From assembly GCA_000242815.2 (NCBI GenBank), contig AHHB01000028.1, forward strand, positions 248,001 to 312,000: a stretch of 64,000 nucleotides of DNA. The letters are read 5' to 3'. This DNA is from Janthinobacterium lividum PAMC 25724 (GTDB lineage: Bacteria > Pseudomonadota > Gammaproteobacteria > Burkholderiales > Burkholderiaceae_D). This document shows positions 55,993 to 64,000 of this stretch, piece after piece. The notes beneath the pieces are model-generated. The model did not search any database. It was not told the origin of the DNA and saw only the letters and a list, made by a program, of their open reading frames with translations. Each line of letters begins with the position of its first letter. Within the stretch, counting starts at the first letter, position 1. Made by a program: the position numbers and the translations under genes.

Positions 55993-56011
55993 GCAAACGA
56001 GAATCATTCGC
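55993..56011 (-). promoter_or_regulatory. Candidate Fur box upstream of the PepSY reductase
   Basis: GCAAACGAGAATCATTCGC matches the 19-bp Fur consensus at 13 positions, with the GAGAATCATT core intact. It is 82 bp upstream of the start. A TAATAT -10-like hexamer lies nearby on the minus strand. Confidence 0.6.
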
Positions 56012-56081
56012 AAGACCGGGCGCGAGTTTTTGCGCAGCGGGGCCGCTGTCTTGCCCATTCTGGTTTGCCTGATGGGGCACT

Positions 56082-56100
56082 ATAGGCGCTATAGGCGCTA
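56082..56100. repeat. Two-copy 9-bp tandem repeat before ilvE
   Basis: TATAGGCGC occurs twice head to tail, followed by TACAAT, 35 bp before the ilvE start; the last part may form its -10. Confidence 0.55.
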
Positions 56101-56136
56101 CAATAGGGATACTGTTCACTCGTTACTATTGCCGCC

Positions 56137-57237
56137 ATGACCACTTCCACACCGAATCTCATCGTCACGCCATCCGCCCACCCCTTGTCCGATGCCGAGC
56201 GCGCCGCGCGCATGGTCAATCCCGCCTTCGGGCGCATCTTCACGGACCACATGGTGGTGATTCCTTACCGTGACGGCAAGTGGCAGCAGGGCGAACTGAA
56301 GGCTTACGGCCCGTTGATGCTGGACCCGTCCGCTTCGTCGCTGCACTACGGCCAGGCCATTTTCGAAGGTTACAAAGCGTTTGCGCAGCCCGATGGCAGT
56401 ATCAAGACTTTCCGTCCGGAACAAAATGCCGAGCGCTTCAATCGCAGCGCCGCGCGCCTGGCCATGCCGGCCATCCCTGCCGCGCTGTTCCTGGAAGCGG
56501 GCGACGCGCTCATCGCGCAAGACCGCAACTGGGTGCCGAAGAACACGGGCGAGAGCCTGTACATGCGTCCGCTGATGATCGCCACCGATCCTTACCTGGG
56601 CGTGCGTCCGTCGGAAGAATATCTGTTCGTGCTGTTCGCCTCGCCGGCTGGTGCCTATTTCCCGAAAGGCGTGAAACCGGTCACCGTGTGGATCAGCGAA
56701 GACTTCGTGCGCGCCGCGCCGGGCGGCACCGGTGAAGCCAAATGCGCGGGCAACTATGCGGCCAGCCTGATGGCCCAGTCGCAAGCACAGGAAAAGGGCT
56801 GCGACCAGGTCGTGTGGCTGGACGCCGTACAACGTGAATTCATCGAAGAGATGGGCGGCATGAATCTGTTCTTCGTCTACCAAGATGGCGAAAAGGTCAC
56901 CGTCGTAACGCCGGAACTGACGGGCACCTTGCTGCCAGGCATTACCCGCCGCAGCCTGCTGGAAATGGCAAAAGACCTCGGCTATGCCACGGAAGAGCGT
57001 AAATTGTCGGTCCAGCAATGGCGCGACGATATCGCTTCGGGCCGCATGACCGAAGTGTTTGCCTGCGGCACAGCGGCCGTCATCACGCCGGTGGGCGTGG
57101 CCAAGGCCAAGGGCTTTGAAATGACCATCAATAACAACGAAAACGGCGCCGTCACCCTGGCCCTGCGCGAAGCGTTGCTGGGCTTGCAGCATGGCACCGC
57201 ACCGGACACGCACGGCTGGATGCATAAGGTTTGCTGA
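56137..57237 (+). CDS. ilvE: Branched-chain amino acid aminotransferase
   Basis: PLP enzyme transferring amino groups to the keto acids of leucine, isoleucine and valine. 366 residues, fold type IV (BCAT type II subgroup). Signatures: LHYGQAIFEGYKAF, the PLP lysine in GTGEAKCAGNYAASL near 203, EEMGGMNLFFV and TEVFACGTAAVITPVG. Start ATG 56137. A terminator follows. Confidence 0.95.
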   Translation: MTTSTPNLIVTPSAHPLSDAERAARMVNPAFGRIFTDHMVVIPYRDGKWQQGELKAYGPLMLDPSASSLHYGQAIFEGYKAFAQPDGSIKTFRPEQNAERFNRSAARLAMPAIPAALFLEAGDALIAQDRNWVPKNTGESLYMRPLMIATDPYLGVRPSEEYLFVLFASPAGAYFPKGVKPVTVWISEDFVRAAPGGTGEAKCAGNYAASLMAQSQAQEKGCDQVVWLDAVQREFIEEMGGMNLFFVYQDGEKVTVVTPELTGTLLPGITRRSLLEMAKDLGYATEERKLSVQQWRDDIASGRMTEVFACGTAAVITPVGVAKAKGFEMTINNNENGAVTLALREALLGLQHGTAPDTHGWMHKVC

Positions 57238-57259
57238 TCAACTTGTTTGATTGAGACAT

Positions 57260-57286
57260 CGCCGGCACGCAGTTGCCGGCGTTTTT
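57260..57286 (+). terminator. Terminator of ilvE
   Basis: CGCCGGC/GCCGGCG 7-bp stem with an 8-base loop and TTTTT, 23 bp after the stop. Confidence 0.9.
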
Positions 57287-57307
57287 ATATCTTGAACGGG
57301 AAACCCG

Positions 57308-58024
57308 ATGCCATTACGAACTGTCTTGCCGGCGCTGGCCGCCGTTTTCTTCAGCCTGTCAGCCGGCGCCGTCCACGCGGCCGAGGCCACGTGCGCCATC
57401 CCGCGCAACGTCAGTTACAACGATTATGACGTCAAGCCGTCGGACGAGAAAAACACTTGCTACAAGCAAAGCACGAACGTGCCCACCGATTACTTCATGC
57501 TGGCACTATCGTGGTCGCCCGGTTTTTGCGACAGCCAGCGCCGCCGTGGCGCAGTGTCAAAGAAAGCTGCCTTCCAGTGCGCCGAGAGTAATCACTTCGG
57601 CTGGATCGTGCATGGCTTATGGGCGCAGTCCAATCGCCCGGCTACTTGTGTCGACATTTCCGTGACGCCGCCGCGCAAGACGGAACTGCATCCGCGCTAT
57701 TGCAAGGGCAACTTGCCGAAACTGGCACCGTCGGACATCTTGCCGTATATGTGCATGCAGCCCGGTGAAGCCTTGCTGCAGGGCGAATGGGAAAAGCATG
57801 GCGCCTGCGATTTCGCGACGGCCAGGGAGTATTTCGAGAAAGAGCGCGAACTGTTCCAAGCCTTGAAATTGCCGGACAGCAGCATGCCTAAAAACGCGCT
57901 GTTCCAGTGGATGAAGCAGCACAACCCGCAACTGAAGGGCCGCTGGCTCAATTATGAACAGCATACGGGCGAATTGCGCATCTGCTATTCGAAGGACTAC
58001 AAGGTCATCGACTGCCAGAAATGA
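57308..58024 (+). CDS. Ribonuclease T2 family protein (RNase I-like)
   Basis: 238 residues with a signal peptide (about 1-24, ending VHAAE), so probably periplasmic. Both catalytic segments of the family are present: CAS1 as GWIVHGLWAQ (histidine near 104) and CAS2 as GEWEKHGAC (near 160). Cysteines for disulphides are plentiful. It should cleave single-stranded RNA by way of 2',3'-cyclic phosphates. The stop overlaps the start of the MFS gene, so the two may be co-translated. Confidence 0.93.
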   Translation: MPLRTVLPALAAVFFSLSAGAVHAAEATCAIPRNVSYNDYDVKPSDEKNTCYKQSTNVPTDYFMLALSWSPGFCDSQRRRGAVSKKAAFQCAESNHFGWIVHGLWAQSNRPATCVDISVTPPRKTELHPRYCKGNLPKLAPSDILPYMCMQPGEALLQGEWEKHGACDFATAREYFEKERELFQALKLPDSSMPKNALFQWMKQHNPQLKGRWLNYEQHTGELRICYSKDYKVIDCQK

Positions 58025-59448
58025 TGATGCGGCGGCAAGACAGGGGAGACGCCAGGGAGCAAGGCGTCGCGGTGGGCGGGGATGGCTTGCCGCCCGGTGC
58101 CCGCTTATGGGCCATGCTGGCGCTGGCCATCGGCGTGGGCATGGCCTCGCTCGATACGGCGATTGCCAACACAGCCTTGCCGGGCATCGCCAGCGAGCTG
58201 CGCACGACGCCGGCCGCCTCCGTCTGGATCGTGAATGTGTATCAGCTGGCCATGGTGGCGACGCTGCTGCCATTGTCTGCCCTCGGCGAGATCGCCGGTT
58301 ACCGCCGTGTGTTCATCGCGGGCATGCTGCTATTTACCCTCGCTTCGCTCGCTTGCGCGCTGGCCTGGTCCTTGCCCTCGCTGGTGGTAGCACGGCTTTT
58401 TCAAGGTGTCGGCGCCAGCGCCATGATGAGCGTGAATACGGCGCTGCTGCGCGCCCTGTACCCCAAGCATTTGCTGGGACGCGCGTTCGGCAATAATGCG
58501 CTGGTGGTAGCCGTGGCGTTCGCCATCGGTCCCACGGCGGCCTCGCTGATATTGGCGACGGCTTCATGGCCATGGTTGTTCGCTATCAACGTGCCGCTGG
58601 GCGTGATTGGTTTTTTCCTCGCCAGGCGCATGTTGCCGGCGACAAAACTCTCGGGGCACACGCTGGACGGGCGCACGGCGCTGTACAACGTGGGTGCTTT
58701 TGGCTTGCTCATTTTATTTTTTGGCGACGCCGCCCATCATGCGTCCAGCACCGTGCTGCTGCCGGAACTGCTGGCCGCGGCTGTATTCTTTTGCTTGCTG
58801 CTGCGCCGCCAGGCCGGGCATGCGGCGCCCATGCTGCCCATCGACCTGTTTCGCCGCCCGCTGTTTTTGTTGTCGTCGCTGACGGCCATCTGTACCTTTG
58901 CGGCGCAGGGGCTGGCGTTCGTCTCGCTACCATTCTATTTTGAAGTGACACTGGGCCGCTCTCCCATCGAGACGGGCTTTTTGATGACGCCGTGGGCCGT
59001 GCTGGTAGCGGTGATGGCGCCCGTGGCCGGGCGTTTGAGCGAGCGTTATTCACCGGGCATGCTGGGCGGCATCGGCCTGGCCGCGCTGGCCGGCGGCTTG
59101 CTGACATTGGTGTGGATGCCGGCCCATCCGGGCGCTGTTGACATCGGCTGGCGCATGGCCTTGTGCGGCATCGGTTTCGGCTTTTTCCAGGCGCCCAATT
59201 TGCAAGCCATCATGGGTAGCGCGCCGCCCGAGCGCGCTGGCGGTGCCAGCGGCGTGGTGGCCACCTCGCGCCTGCTCGGGCAAGCCATGGGCGCGGCACT
59301 GGTCGCTTATTGCTTTACCGTTTCTGCCGCCCAAGGCACGACGTATGCGCTGTGCCTGGCGGCAGGATTTGCCGCCGTGGCCAGCCTCGCCAGCTTTGCG
59401 CGACTGACGGTGGCGCAGCCGGCGTGGCCGACAGACAAGAGGGACTGA
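58021..59448 (+). CDS. MFS drug/proton antiporter, DHA2 (14-TM) family
   Basis: 475 residues with about 14 membrane segments. DHA2 motifs: LDTAIANTALPGIASEL in TM1, the WIVNVYQLAMVATLLPLSAL segment, LGEIAGYRRVFIAGM (motif A-like) and RLFQGVGASAMMSVNTALLR. The QacA/SmvA-like group exports cationic drugs. Several ATGs open the frame (58021, 58024, 58027). It overlaps the RNase gene stop by 4 bp. Confidence 0.88.
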   Translation: MMMRRQDRGDAREQGVAVGGDGLPPGARLWAMLALAIGVGMASLDTAIANTALPGIASELRTTPAASVWIVNVYQLAMVATLLPLSALGEIAGYRRVFIAGMLLFTLASLACALAWSLPSLVVARLFQGVGASAMMSVNTALLRALYPKHLLGRAFGNNALVVAVAFAIGPTAASLILATASWPWLFAINVPLGVIGFFLARRMLPATKLSGHTLDGRTALYNVGAFGLLILFFGDAAHHASSTVLLPELLAAAVFFCLLLRRQAGHAAPMLPIDLFRRPLFLLSSLTAICTFAAQGLAFVSLPFYFEVTLGRSPIETGFLMTPWAVLVAVMAPVAGRLSERYSPGMLGGIGLAALAGGLLTLVWMPAHPGAVDIGWRMALCGIGFGFFQAPNLQAIMGSAPPERAGGASGVVATSRLLGQAMGAALVAYCFTVSAAQGTTYALCLAAGFAAVASLASFARLTVAQPAWPTDKRD

Positions 59449-59452
59449 TCAA

Positions 59453-59494
59453 GGGCGACTGAACCAGGACGACTGAATCAGGACGACTGAACCA
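59453..59494. repeat. 14-bp tandem repeat (three copies) between MFS and ligase genes
   Basis: Units GGGCGACTGAACCA, GGACGACTGAATCA, GGACGACTGAACCA, with a decaying fourth copy. It starts five bases after the MFS stop and lies between convergent genes. Confidence 0.85.
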
Positions 59495-59503
59495 GGACGA
59501 GGA

Positions 59504-61138
59504 TCAGACGTCGATGGCCTTGTCCGACTGCATGCGCTTGCGCAATTCGAACTTCTGGATCTTGCCCGTCGAGGTGCGCGGTAGCGGACCAAAATAGATG
59601 GCTTTCGGCACCTTGAAGCCAGCCAGGTTGTTCTTGCAGAAGGCCATCAGTTCTTCTGCCGTCACGCTGGCGCCTTCACGCAGCTCGACGAAGGCGCACG
59701 GGGTCTCGCCCCATTTCTCGTCCGGCTGGGCGATGACGGCGGCGGCCAGCACTTGCGGGTGGTGGTACAGCGCATCTTCGACTTCCACGCTGGAAATATT
59801 CTCGCCACCGGAAATGATGATGTCCTTGCTGCGGTCCTTCAGTTTGATATAGCCGTCCGCGTACATGACGCCCAGGTCGCCCGTATGGAACCAGCCACCG
59901 GCGAATGCTTCCTGCGTCGCCTTTTCATTCTTCAGGTAACCCTTCATGCAGATGTTGCCTCGAAACATGATTTCACCGATCTGCTCGCCGTCAGCCGCGA
60001 CCGGCTGCATGGTTTCCGGGTCCAGCACGGCGACAGCGCTTTGCAAGTGGTAGCGCACGCCCTGGCGCGACTTGAAGACGGCGCGCTCTTCCTGGCTCAG
60101 CGCTGCCCACGCATCTTGCTCGGCGCAGATGGCGGCCGGGCCATACACTTCGGTCAAACCATACGAGTGAATCAAGTCAAAGCCCATGGCATCGATCTTG
60201 GCCAGCATCGCTGCTGGCGGCGGCGCGCCAGCGACCATGCCGCGCACGGTCCAGTCGATTCCTGCGCGCCAGTTGGCGGGCGCGTTGGCCAGCGCCGCGT
60301 GCACGATGGGCGCCGCGCAATAGTGGGTGATGCGTAATTCGCGCATCAGGTCGAATACCAGTTTCGGTTCGAACTTGCGCAGGCACACGTTGACGCCGGC
60401 GCGCGCGGCGATGGTCCACGGGAAGCACCAGCCATTGCAGTGGAACATCGGCAAGGTCCATAAATACACGGCATGCTTGGGCATGTCCCATTCCAGGATG
60501 TTTGACAGGGCGTTCAGGGCCGCTCCCCGGTGGTGGTAGACCACGCCCTTCGGGTCGCCCGTGGTGCCGGACGTGTAGTTGAGGGCGATGGCATCCCATT
60601 CATCGGCCGGCCGCGGCCAGTCGTAATCGGGGTCGCCGCTGGCCAGCAGGCTTTCATAGTCGAGGTCGGAAAAGGCTGCCACTTCTGGTCCCAGCACGTC
60701 ATTGACCTGGATCACGCGCAAGCCGGGAATTTGCGCCGCCATCTGGCGCGCCAGTTCGGCAAACTCTGTGTCGGCCAGCAGCACCTTCGCCTGGCCGTGG
60801 CGCAGCATGAAGATCAAGGAGGCCAGATCGAGACGAATATTGAGGGCATTGAGGACGGCGCCGGCCATGGGCACGCCAAAGCTCGCTTCCACCATGGCGG
60901 GCGTGTTCGGCAGCATCACGGCCACCGTGTCGCCCGTGTCCACGCCCAGCGTGGCGAGAGCCGATGCCAGGCGGCGCGTGCGCGCGTAGGTGACGCTCCA
61001 TGTCTGGCGCACGGCGCCATGTGCAATTGCCAGGCGATTGCCATATACTGCCGCTGCCCTGGCGATATAGTCGAGCGGGGTGAGGGCGGCGTAGTTGGCG
61101 CTGTTTTTGCCGAGTCCGGTGTTGAAGTCAGGTGTCAT
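59504..61138 (-). CDS. Acyl-CoA synthetase (long/medium-chain fatty acid CoA ligase)
   Basis: 544 residues of the ANL family. The A3 motif is NYTSGTTGDPKGVVYHHRG near 180, A5 is HSYGLTEVYGPA, A7 is GWFHTGDLG, A8 is LKDRSKDIIISGGENISSVE, and the A10 lysine lies in PRTSTGKIQKF near the C-terminus. It resembles the AlkK/medium-chain group. AGGAG precedes ATG 61138 by six bases. It is divergent from the Crp-family gene, sharing a 112-bp control region with a perfect inverted repeat. Confidence 0.92.
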   Translation of the reverse strand: MTPDFNTGLGKNSANYAALTPLDYIARAAAVYGNRLAIAHGAVRQTWSVTYARTRRLASALATLGVDTGDTVAVMLPNTPAMVEASFGVPMAGAVLNALNIRLDLASLIFMLRHGQAKVLLADTEFAELARQMAAQIPGLRVIQVNDVLGPEVAAFSDLDYESLLASGDPDYDWPRPADEWDAIALNYTSGTTGDPKGVVYHHRGAALNALSNILEWDMPKHAVYLWTLPMFHCNGWCFPWTIAARAGVNVCLRKFEPKLVFDLMRELRITHYCAAPIVHAALANAPANWRAGIDWTVRGMVAGAPPPAAMLAKIDAMGFDLIHSYGLTEVYGPAAICAEQDAWAALSQEERAVFKSRQGVRYHLQSAVAVLDPETMQPVAADGEQIGEIMFRGNICMKGYLKNEKATQEAFAGGWFHTGDLGVMYADGYIKLKDRSKDIIISGGENISSVEVEDALYHHPQVLAAAVIAQPDEKWGETPCAFVELREGASVTAEELMAFCKNNLAGFKVPKAIYFGPLPRTSTGKIQKFELRKRMQSDKAIDV

Positions 61139-61218
61139 GCTTGTCTCCTGGTAAAAAATCGCTAGCTCCCTGTTGCGGGATTGATGCCGGTCAGCATAGC
61201 ACCGACGCTTGAAAATCA

Positions 61219-61236
61219 CTGTCATCTTAGTGACAG
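61219..61236. promoter_or_regulatory. Perfect inverted repeat CTGTCA-N6-TGACAG in divergent control region
   Basis: An 18-bp dyad with 6-bp arms between the acyl-CoA ligase and the Crp-type regulator, 14 bp before the latter's start. The size and dyad suit a dimeric Crp/Fnr-family protein, probably the adjacent one. Confidence 0.65.
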
Positions 61237-61250
61237 GTTTGAAAGATAGA

Positions 61251-61952
61251 ATGGATAGCAACGATAGTGTAGACCGTGTGGTGAGCGAACTCGATAGCCA
61301 CGACTGGTTCGCGGCCCTCGATGCCAGGCATCAGAACTTGTTGCGTGCCGGCAGCGTGGTCCGGCATTACGCGGCCGGTGGCTTCATCGCGCGGCGCGGC
61401 GAACCGTCGGCGCACTGGATCGGCGTGCACACGGGCTTGATCAAGCTGGCCGTGTATAGCGCCGATGGCCGCGCTGCCACCTTTTCCGGCGTGCCGGCAG
61501 GTGGCTGGTGTGGCGAGGGCAGCGTACTCAAGCGCGAACTGCGCCGCTACGACGTGGTGGCCGTGCGCGCCGCGAACATCATCCTGGTGCCGCTGGACTT
61601 GTTTCATCTGCTGCTGGCCGAGAGTCTTTCCTTCAATGCCTACGTCATCCGCCAGTTGAATGAACGCATGGGCCAATTCATCGCCACCATCCAGAACCAA
61701 CGCCTGCTGGCCGTCGACGCGCAAGTGGCGCAAGCGATTGCGCAGCTATTCCATCCCATGTTGTATCCGCGCACCTCCAGCGTGCTTGCGCTGTCGCAAG
61801 AAGAAATCGGCTTGCTGACCGGTATTTCGCGTCAGAGGGTGAACCTGGCCCTGGGCCGTCTGGCTGAATTGCAACTGATCAGCATTGCTTACCAAGCCAT
61901 CCGCGTGGTGGATCTCGATGGCTTGCGCCGCTATGGCGTGGCGTCGCTGTGA
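61251..61952 (+). CDS. Crp/Fnr-family transcriptional regulator
   Basis: 233 residues: a cyclic-nucleotide-binding beta-barrel (about 20-135, AALDARHQNLLRAGSVVRHY, then GGWCGEGSVLKR) and a C-terminal winged HTH (about 165-225, LALSQEEIGLLTGISRQRVN). No cysteine cluster, so not a canonical FNR. The ligand is unknown. It is divergent from the acyl-CoA ligase, a frequent partner of such regulators in betaproteobacteria. ATG 61251 chosen. Confidence 0.87.
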   Translation: MDSNDSVDRVVSELDSHDWFAALDARHQNLLRAGSVVRHYAAGGFIARRGEPSAHWIGVHTGLIKLAVYSADGRAATFSGVPAGGWCGEGSVLKRELRRYDVVAVRAANIILVPLDLFHLLLAESLSFNAYVIRQLNERMGQFIATIQNQRLLAVDAQVAQAIAQLFHPMLYPRTSSVLALSQEEIGLLTGISRQRVNLALGRLAELQLISIAYQAIRVVDLDGLRRYGVASL

Positions 61953-62014
61953 TGACAGACTGCTTGCGCGATGTGTGGCATGCTGGGAGTTTATTGTCCA
62001 CATTGACCTGACGC

Positions 62015-62638
62015 ATGGCCCTCGTTTCCGATCATCCTTTGCACTTGTTGGGTTTGCGCTTTCCACTCAGGCTGCGCGTCACCGTGCGCCAGGGTTTTGT
62101 GACTTTGCATAATGAAATCACCACCAAGAAACTGGGTAGCGGCGAGAGTTTTGTCGTGCCGGCCTTTCTGCGCTTTGCCTGCGACGTGATGCCGGGGCGG
62201 GGCAAGCCGGCCGTATTTAGCCTGGCGCTGGAAGGCGATGCAAGCGATGTCGGCCACGGCAGCGGCAAGCGCTGGAGCCAGGCGCTGGCGCTGCATATCT
62301 TCGCTACGCCGCAAGGAAAATGGACGGCGGCGCGCTTGGCGAGCCTGTGGCAAGTGACGCCGCACAAAGCCAGGGCGCGCCTGTTTGCCGAGGGCGAGGC
62401 ATTGCTCAGTCTGGTACGCGAACAGCGCCTCGCGCATGCGCTGCACACGGCGGCGCAAGCGGGCGCCGATGGCGAAGGCGGCGAGCGCGACTTGGCGCAA
62501 GTAGCGGCCGGCTCCGGCTTTGCCTCTATCCCCGCATTTTGCGACGCTTGCGTGGACGTGGCCGGCGTGCGCCCCAGTGTGTTCCTGCGCGGCCAGGCGG
62601 GCGCGCCCGCGCAACGCGAAAGCCATACTCCGCTATAA
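62015..62638 (+). CDS. AraC-like DNA-binding protein
   Basis: 207 residues. The N-terminal half (about 1-100) is cupin-like. The C-terminal half has a tandem helix-turn-helix: KWTAARLASLWQVTPHKARA, then DLAQVAAGSGFASIPAFCDA and VAGVRPSVFLRGQ. The HTH resembles the AraC family, but the second half is weakly conserved. It precedes the DUF2946-SCO1-PCuAC copper genes and might regulate them, but this rests on position only. Confidence 0.75.
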   Translation: MALVSDHPLHLLGLRFPLRLRVTVRQGFVTLHNEITTKKLGSGESFVVPAFLRFACDVMPGRGKPAVFSLALEGDASDVGHGSGKRWSQALALHIFATPQGKWTAARLASLWQVTPHKARARLFAEGEALLSLVREQRLAHALHTAAQAGADGEGGERDLAQVAAGSGFASIPAFCDACVDVAGVRPSVFLRGQAGAPAQRESHTPL

Positions 62639-62646
62639 TCGGACGC

Positions 62647-63045
62647 ATGGGATCTTCGTTCAAGCGCAAGCGGTGGCATCTGTGGTTGGCCTGTATGGCG
62701 ATACTGCTTAATGCACTGTCGCCGTCGTTGTCGTATGCGTTTGCCTCGCTGCATGCAAACGCGAACAGTACCGCCGTCGAAATGTGCTCGGCCAGCGGCA
62801 CCGTCTACACGCAAGCGTACCTGGCGCCAGGCGCCAAATCGACCACCGATTCCGTATTGCTGCACATCGAGCATTGTGCTTTCTGTATCAGTCACGCTGG
62901 CAGCGTGGGCTTGCCGCCATCGTCATCGTCGCCGCTGGCCGTCATCCCGGGCCACGAGCATTATCCGCCATTGTTCTTTCAGGCACCGCGAGCGCCGTTC
63001 GCGTGGCTCGGCGCAAGTCCGCGCGGCCCGCCGGAGCTGGCCTGA
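62647..63045 (+). CDS. DUF2946 family protein
   Basis: 132 residues with an N-terminal hydrophobic segment (about 12-31, LWLACMAILLNALSPSLSYA) and the family motif HIEHCAFCISHAGSVGLPP. Members often lie with copper-handling genes, and the histidine/cysteine cluster suits metal binding. It is 8 bp after the AraC-like gene and 83 bp before the SCO1/SenC gene. Confidence 0.78.
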   Translation: MGSSFKRKRWHLWLACMAILLNALSPSLSYAFASLHANANSTAVEMCSASGTVYTQAYLAPGAKSTTDSVLLHIEHCAFCISHAGSVGLPPSSSSPLAVIPGHEHYPPLFFQAPRAPFAWLGASPRGPPELA

Positions 63046-63128
63046 ATAGCGCTGTTCTGCCTGCCGCATTGCGGCATGGTATTTGCATCCCATCTTGTAT
63101 CAACTACGCCCATTGGGCCGGAATTACC

Positions 63129-63725
63129 ATGAAACGTCGTCTTTTTCTTCTCGCCGGCACGGCAGGATTGCTCACGCTTGCCGCTTGCGAACAAGCACCG
63201 AAGCCCCATTACAACGGTCTCGATTTGACGGGAGGCGATTACAAGCCCGACTTCACATTGAGTGGCCCCGACGGCAAGGTCTATACCCTGGCTGACTTCA
63301 AGGGCAAATATGTGATGGTCTTCTTTGGCTTCACGCAATGCCCGGACGTGTGCCCGACGGCCCTGTCGCGGGCGCTGGAAATCCGCCAGAAACTGGGCGC
63401 CGATGCGGAGAAGCTGCAAGTGATCTTCATCAGCATCGATCCCGAGCGCGACACGCCGCAGTTGCTGGGCGAGTATATGCGCGCCTTCGACCCGAGTTTC
63501 CTGGGCTTGCGCACGGACCCCAAGGCGACGGCGCAGACGGCCTTCAACTACAAGGTCTTCTACCGCCGTGTGCCGAGCGGCAGTTCTTACACCATGGATC
63601 ATACGGCCATCAGCTATGTGCTCGATGCGCAGGGGCGCATGCGCCTGGGCTTGAAACACCAGTTGACGGGCGACGAGTGCGTGCAAGACATCAAGACCCT
63701 GATGCAATCGAAATACACCTTATAA
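63129..63725 (+). CDS. SCO1/SenC copper chaperone lipoprotein
   Basis: 198 residues, thioredoxin fold. The lipoprotein signal ends in LAAC near residue 20. The copper site is CPDVC (about 76-80) with the partner histidine in MDHTAISYVLD near 160. It delivers copper to the CuA site of cytochrome c oxidase in relatives. Followed 29 bp later by a PCuAC gene, its usual partner. Confidence 0.93.
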   Translation: MKRRLFLLAGTAGLLTLAACEQAPKPHYNGLDLTGGDYKPDFTLSGPDGKVYTLADFKGKYVMVFFGFTQCPDVCPTALSRALEIRQKLGADAEKLQVIFISIDPERDTPQLLGEYMRAFDPSFLGLRTDPKATAQTAFNYKVFYRRVPSGSSYTMDHTAISYVLDAQGRMRLGLKHQLTGDECVQDIKTLMQSKYTL

Positions 63726-63754
63726 GCAATCATAACCAGACCGAGGAAACAAGT

Positions 63755-64000
63755 ATGACCCACCTGAAAACCCTGCTGGCCACGGCCCTGACCGTGCTGT
63801 CCTTCTCCGCCATCGCACAAAGCAGCGTGCAGATTTCCGACCCGTGGGTGCGCGCCACCGTGCCGCAGCAAAAAGCCACGGGCGCCTTCATGCAGATTAC
63901 GGCGCTGAAAGCCATGCGCCTGCTGGAAGTACGCTCGTCCGTGGCCGGCGTGGCGGAAATCCATGAAATGAGCATGACGGACAATATGATGCGCATGCGC
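63755..64000 (+). CDS. PCuAC copper chaperone (DUF461), C-terminus cut by window edge
   Basis: The first 82 codons are present. Signal peptide at about 1-19 (LLATALTVLSFSAIAQ), then VQISDPWVRATVPQQKATGA, the PCuAC start. The start of the copper-binding methionine/histidine set is visible as HEMSMTDNMMRMR. The open frame runs off the right edge. It acts in the periplasm with the SCO1 protein to load copper on the oxidase. Confidence 0.88.
   Translation, partial: MTHLKTLLATALTVLSFSAIAQSSVQISDPWVRATVPQQKATGAFMQITALKAMRLLEVRSSVAGVAEIHEMSMTDNMMRMR

Noticed and set aside
61219-61236. PhoB box
   Set aside because: The CTGTCA halves are inverted, not directly repeated at 11 bp.

Overview
The window reads as chromosomal DNA from a betaproteobacterium of the Oxalobacteraceae, most like Janthinobacterium or a near relative. 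The evidence is high GC, the rlmE-ftsH-folP-glmM and carA-carB-greA gene orders, and the style of the proteins. This placement is an inference from memory, not a database result. Most of the window is ordinary core genome. No prophage, CRISPR array or intact insertion sequence was seen.

Layout. 0-3 kb: a leftward IclR regulator, acyl-CoA dehydrogenase and acyl-CoA synthetase operon. 3.3-14.6 kb: mixed genes, including a flagellar rod-type gene with an internal stop, a NYN-LOTUS protein, hemolysin III, a LysR regulator, a MORN-repeat protein, a CHASE-PAS-GGDEF-EAL protein, a spermidine-synthase-like protein and a degenerate GGDEF protein. 14.8-24.4 kb: ChaA antiporter, Ppx, an H1-like protein, FdhD, OlsB-type acyltransferase, a lone LolD-like ATPase and the ergothioneine pair egtD-egtB. 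Three promoters here (ppx, olsB, egtD) carry CTGTCAT-type direct repeats with 11-bp phasing, which look like PhoB boxes. 24.4-30 kb: a chemoreceptor, leuA with a leucine-rich leader peptide, a patatin lipoprotein and a GlcG/HbpS protein. 30-41.5 kb: carAB, greA, YhbY, rlmE, ftsH, folP, glmM. 41.6-49.4 kb: tRNA-Pro, tRNA-Arg, a GbsR/MarR regulator, then cydD-cydC-cydA-cydB-cydX (cytochrome bd oxidase and its assembly exporter). 49.4-56 kb: small hypothetical genes, a hemerythrin, an IS4-like MITE, a six-copy minisatellite and a PepSY-flavodoxin reductase with a Fur-like box. 56-64 kb: ilvE, RNase T2, an MFS pump, an acyl-CoA ligase divergent from a Crp-family regulator across a perfect inverted repeat, an AraC-like protein, and a copper cluster (DUF2946, SCO1/SenC, PCuAC) cut by the window end.

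Sequence quality. Four long genes (GGDEF-EAL, ftsH, hemerythrin, PepSY reductase) are each restored by adding one base. One of them is ftsH, which is normally essential, so small deletions in the assembly are the likeliest cause. Two other genes (flagellar rod-type and zinc-ribbon) carry in-frame stop codons that look like substitutions and may be real lesions.

Most interesting signals: the three-promoter Pho cluster with an unexpected ergothioneine member, the leuA leader peptide with clustered Leu codons including rare CTA, the 199-bp MITE, and a GGAEF protein that has lost the catalytic acidic residue but kept the inhibitory RxxD site.
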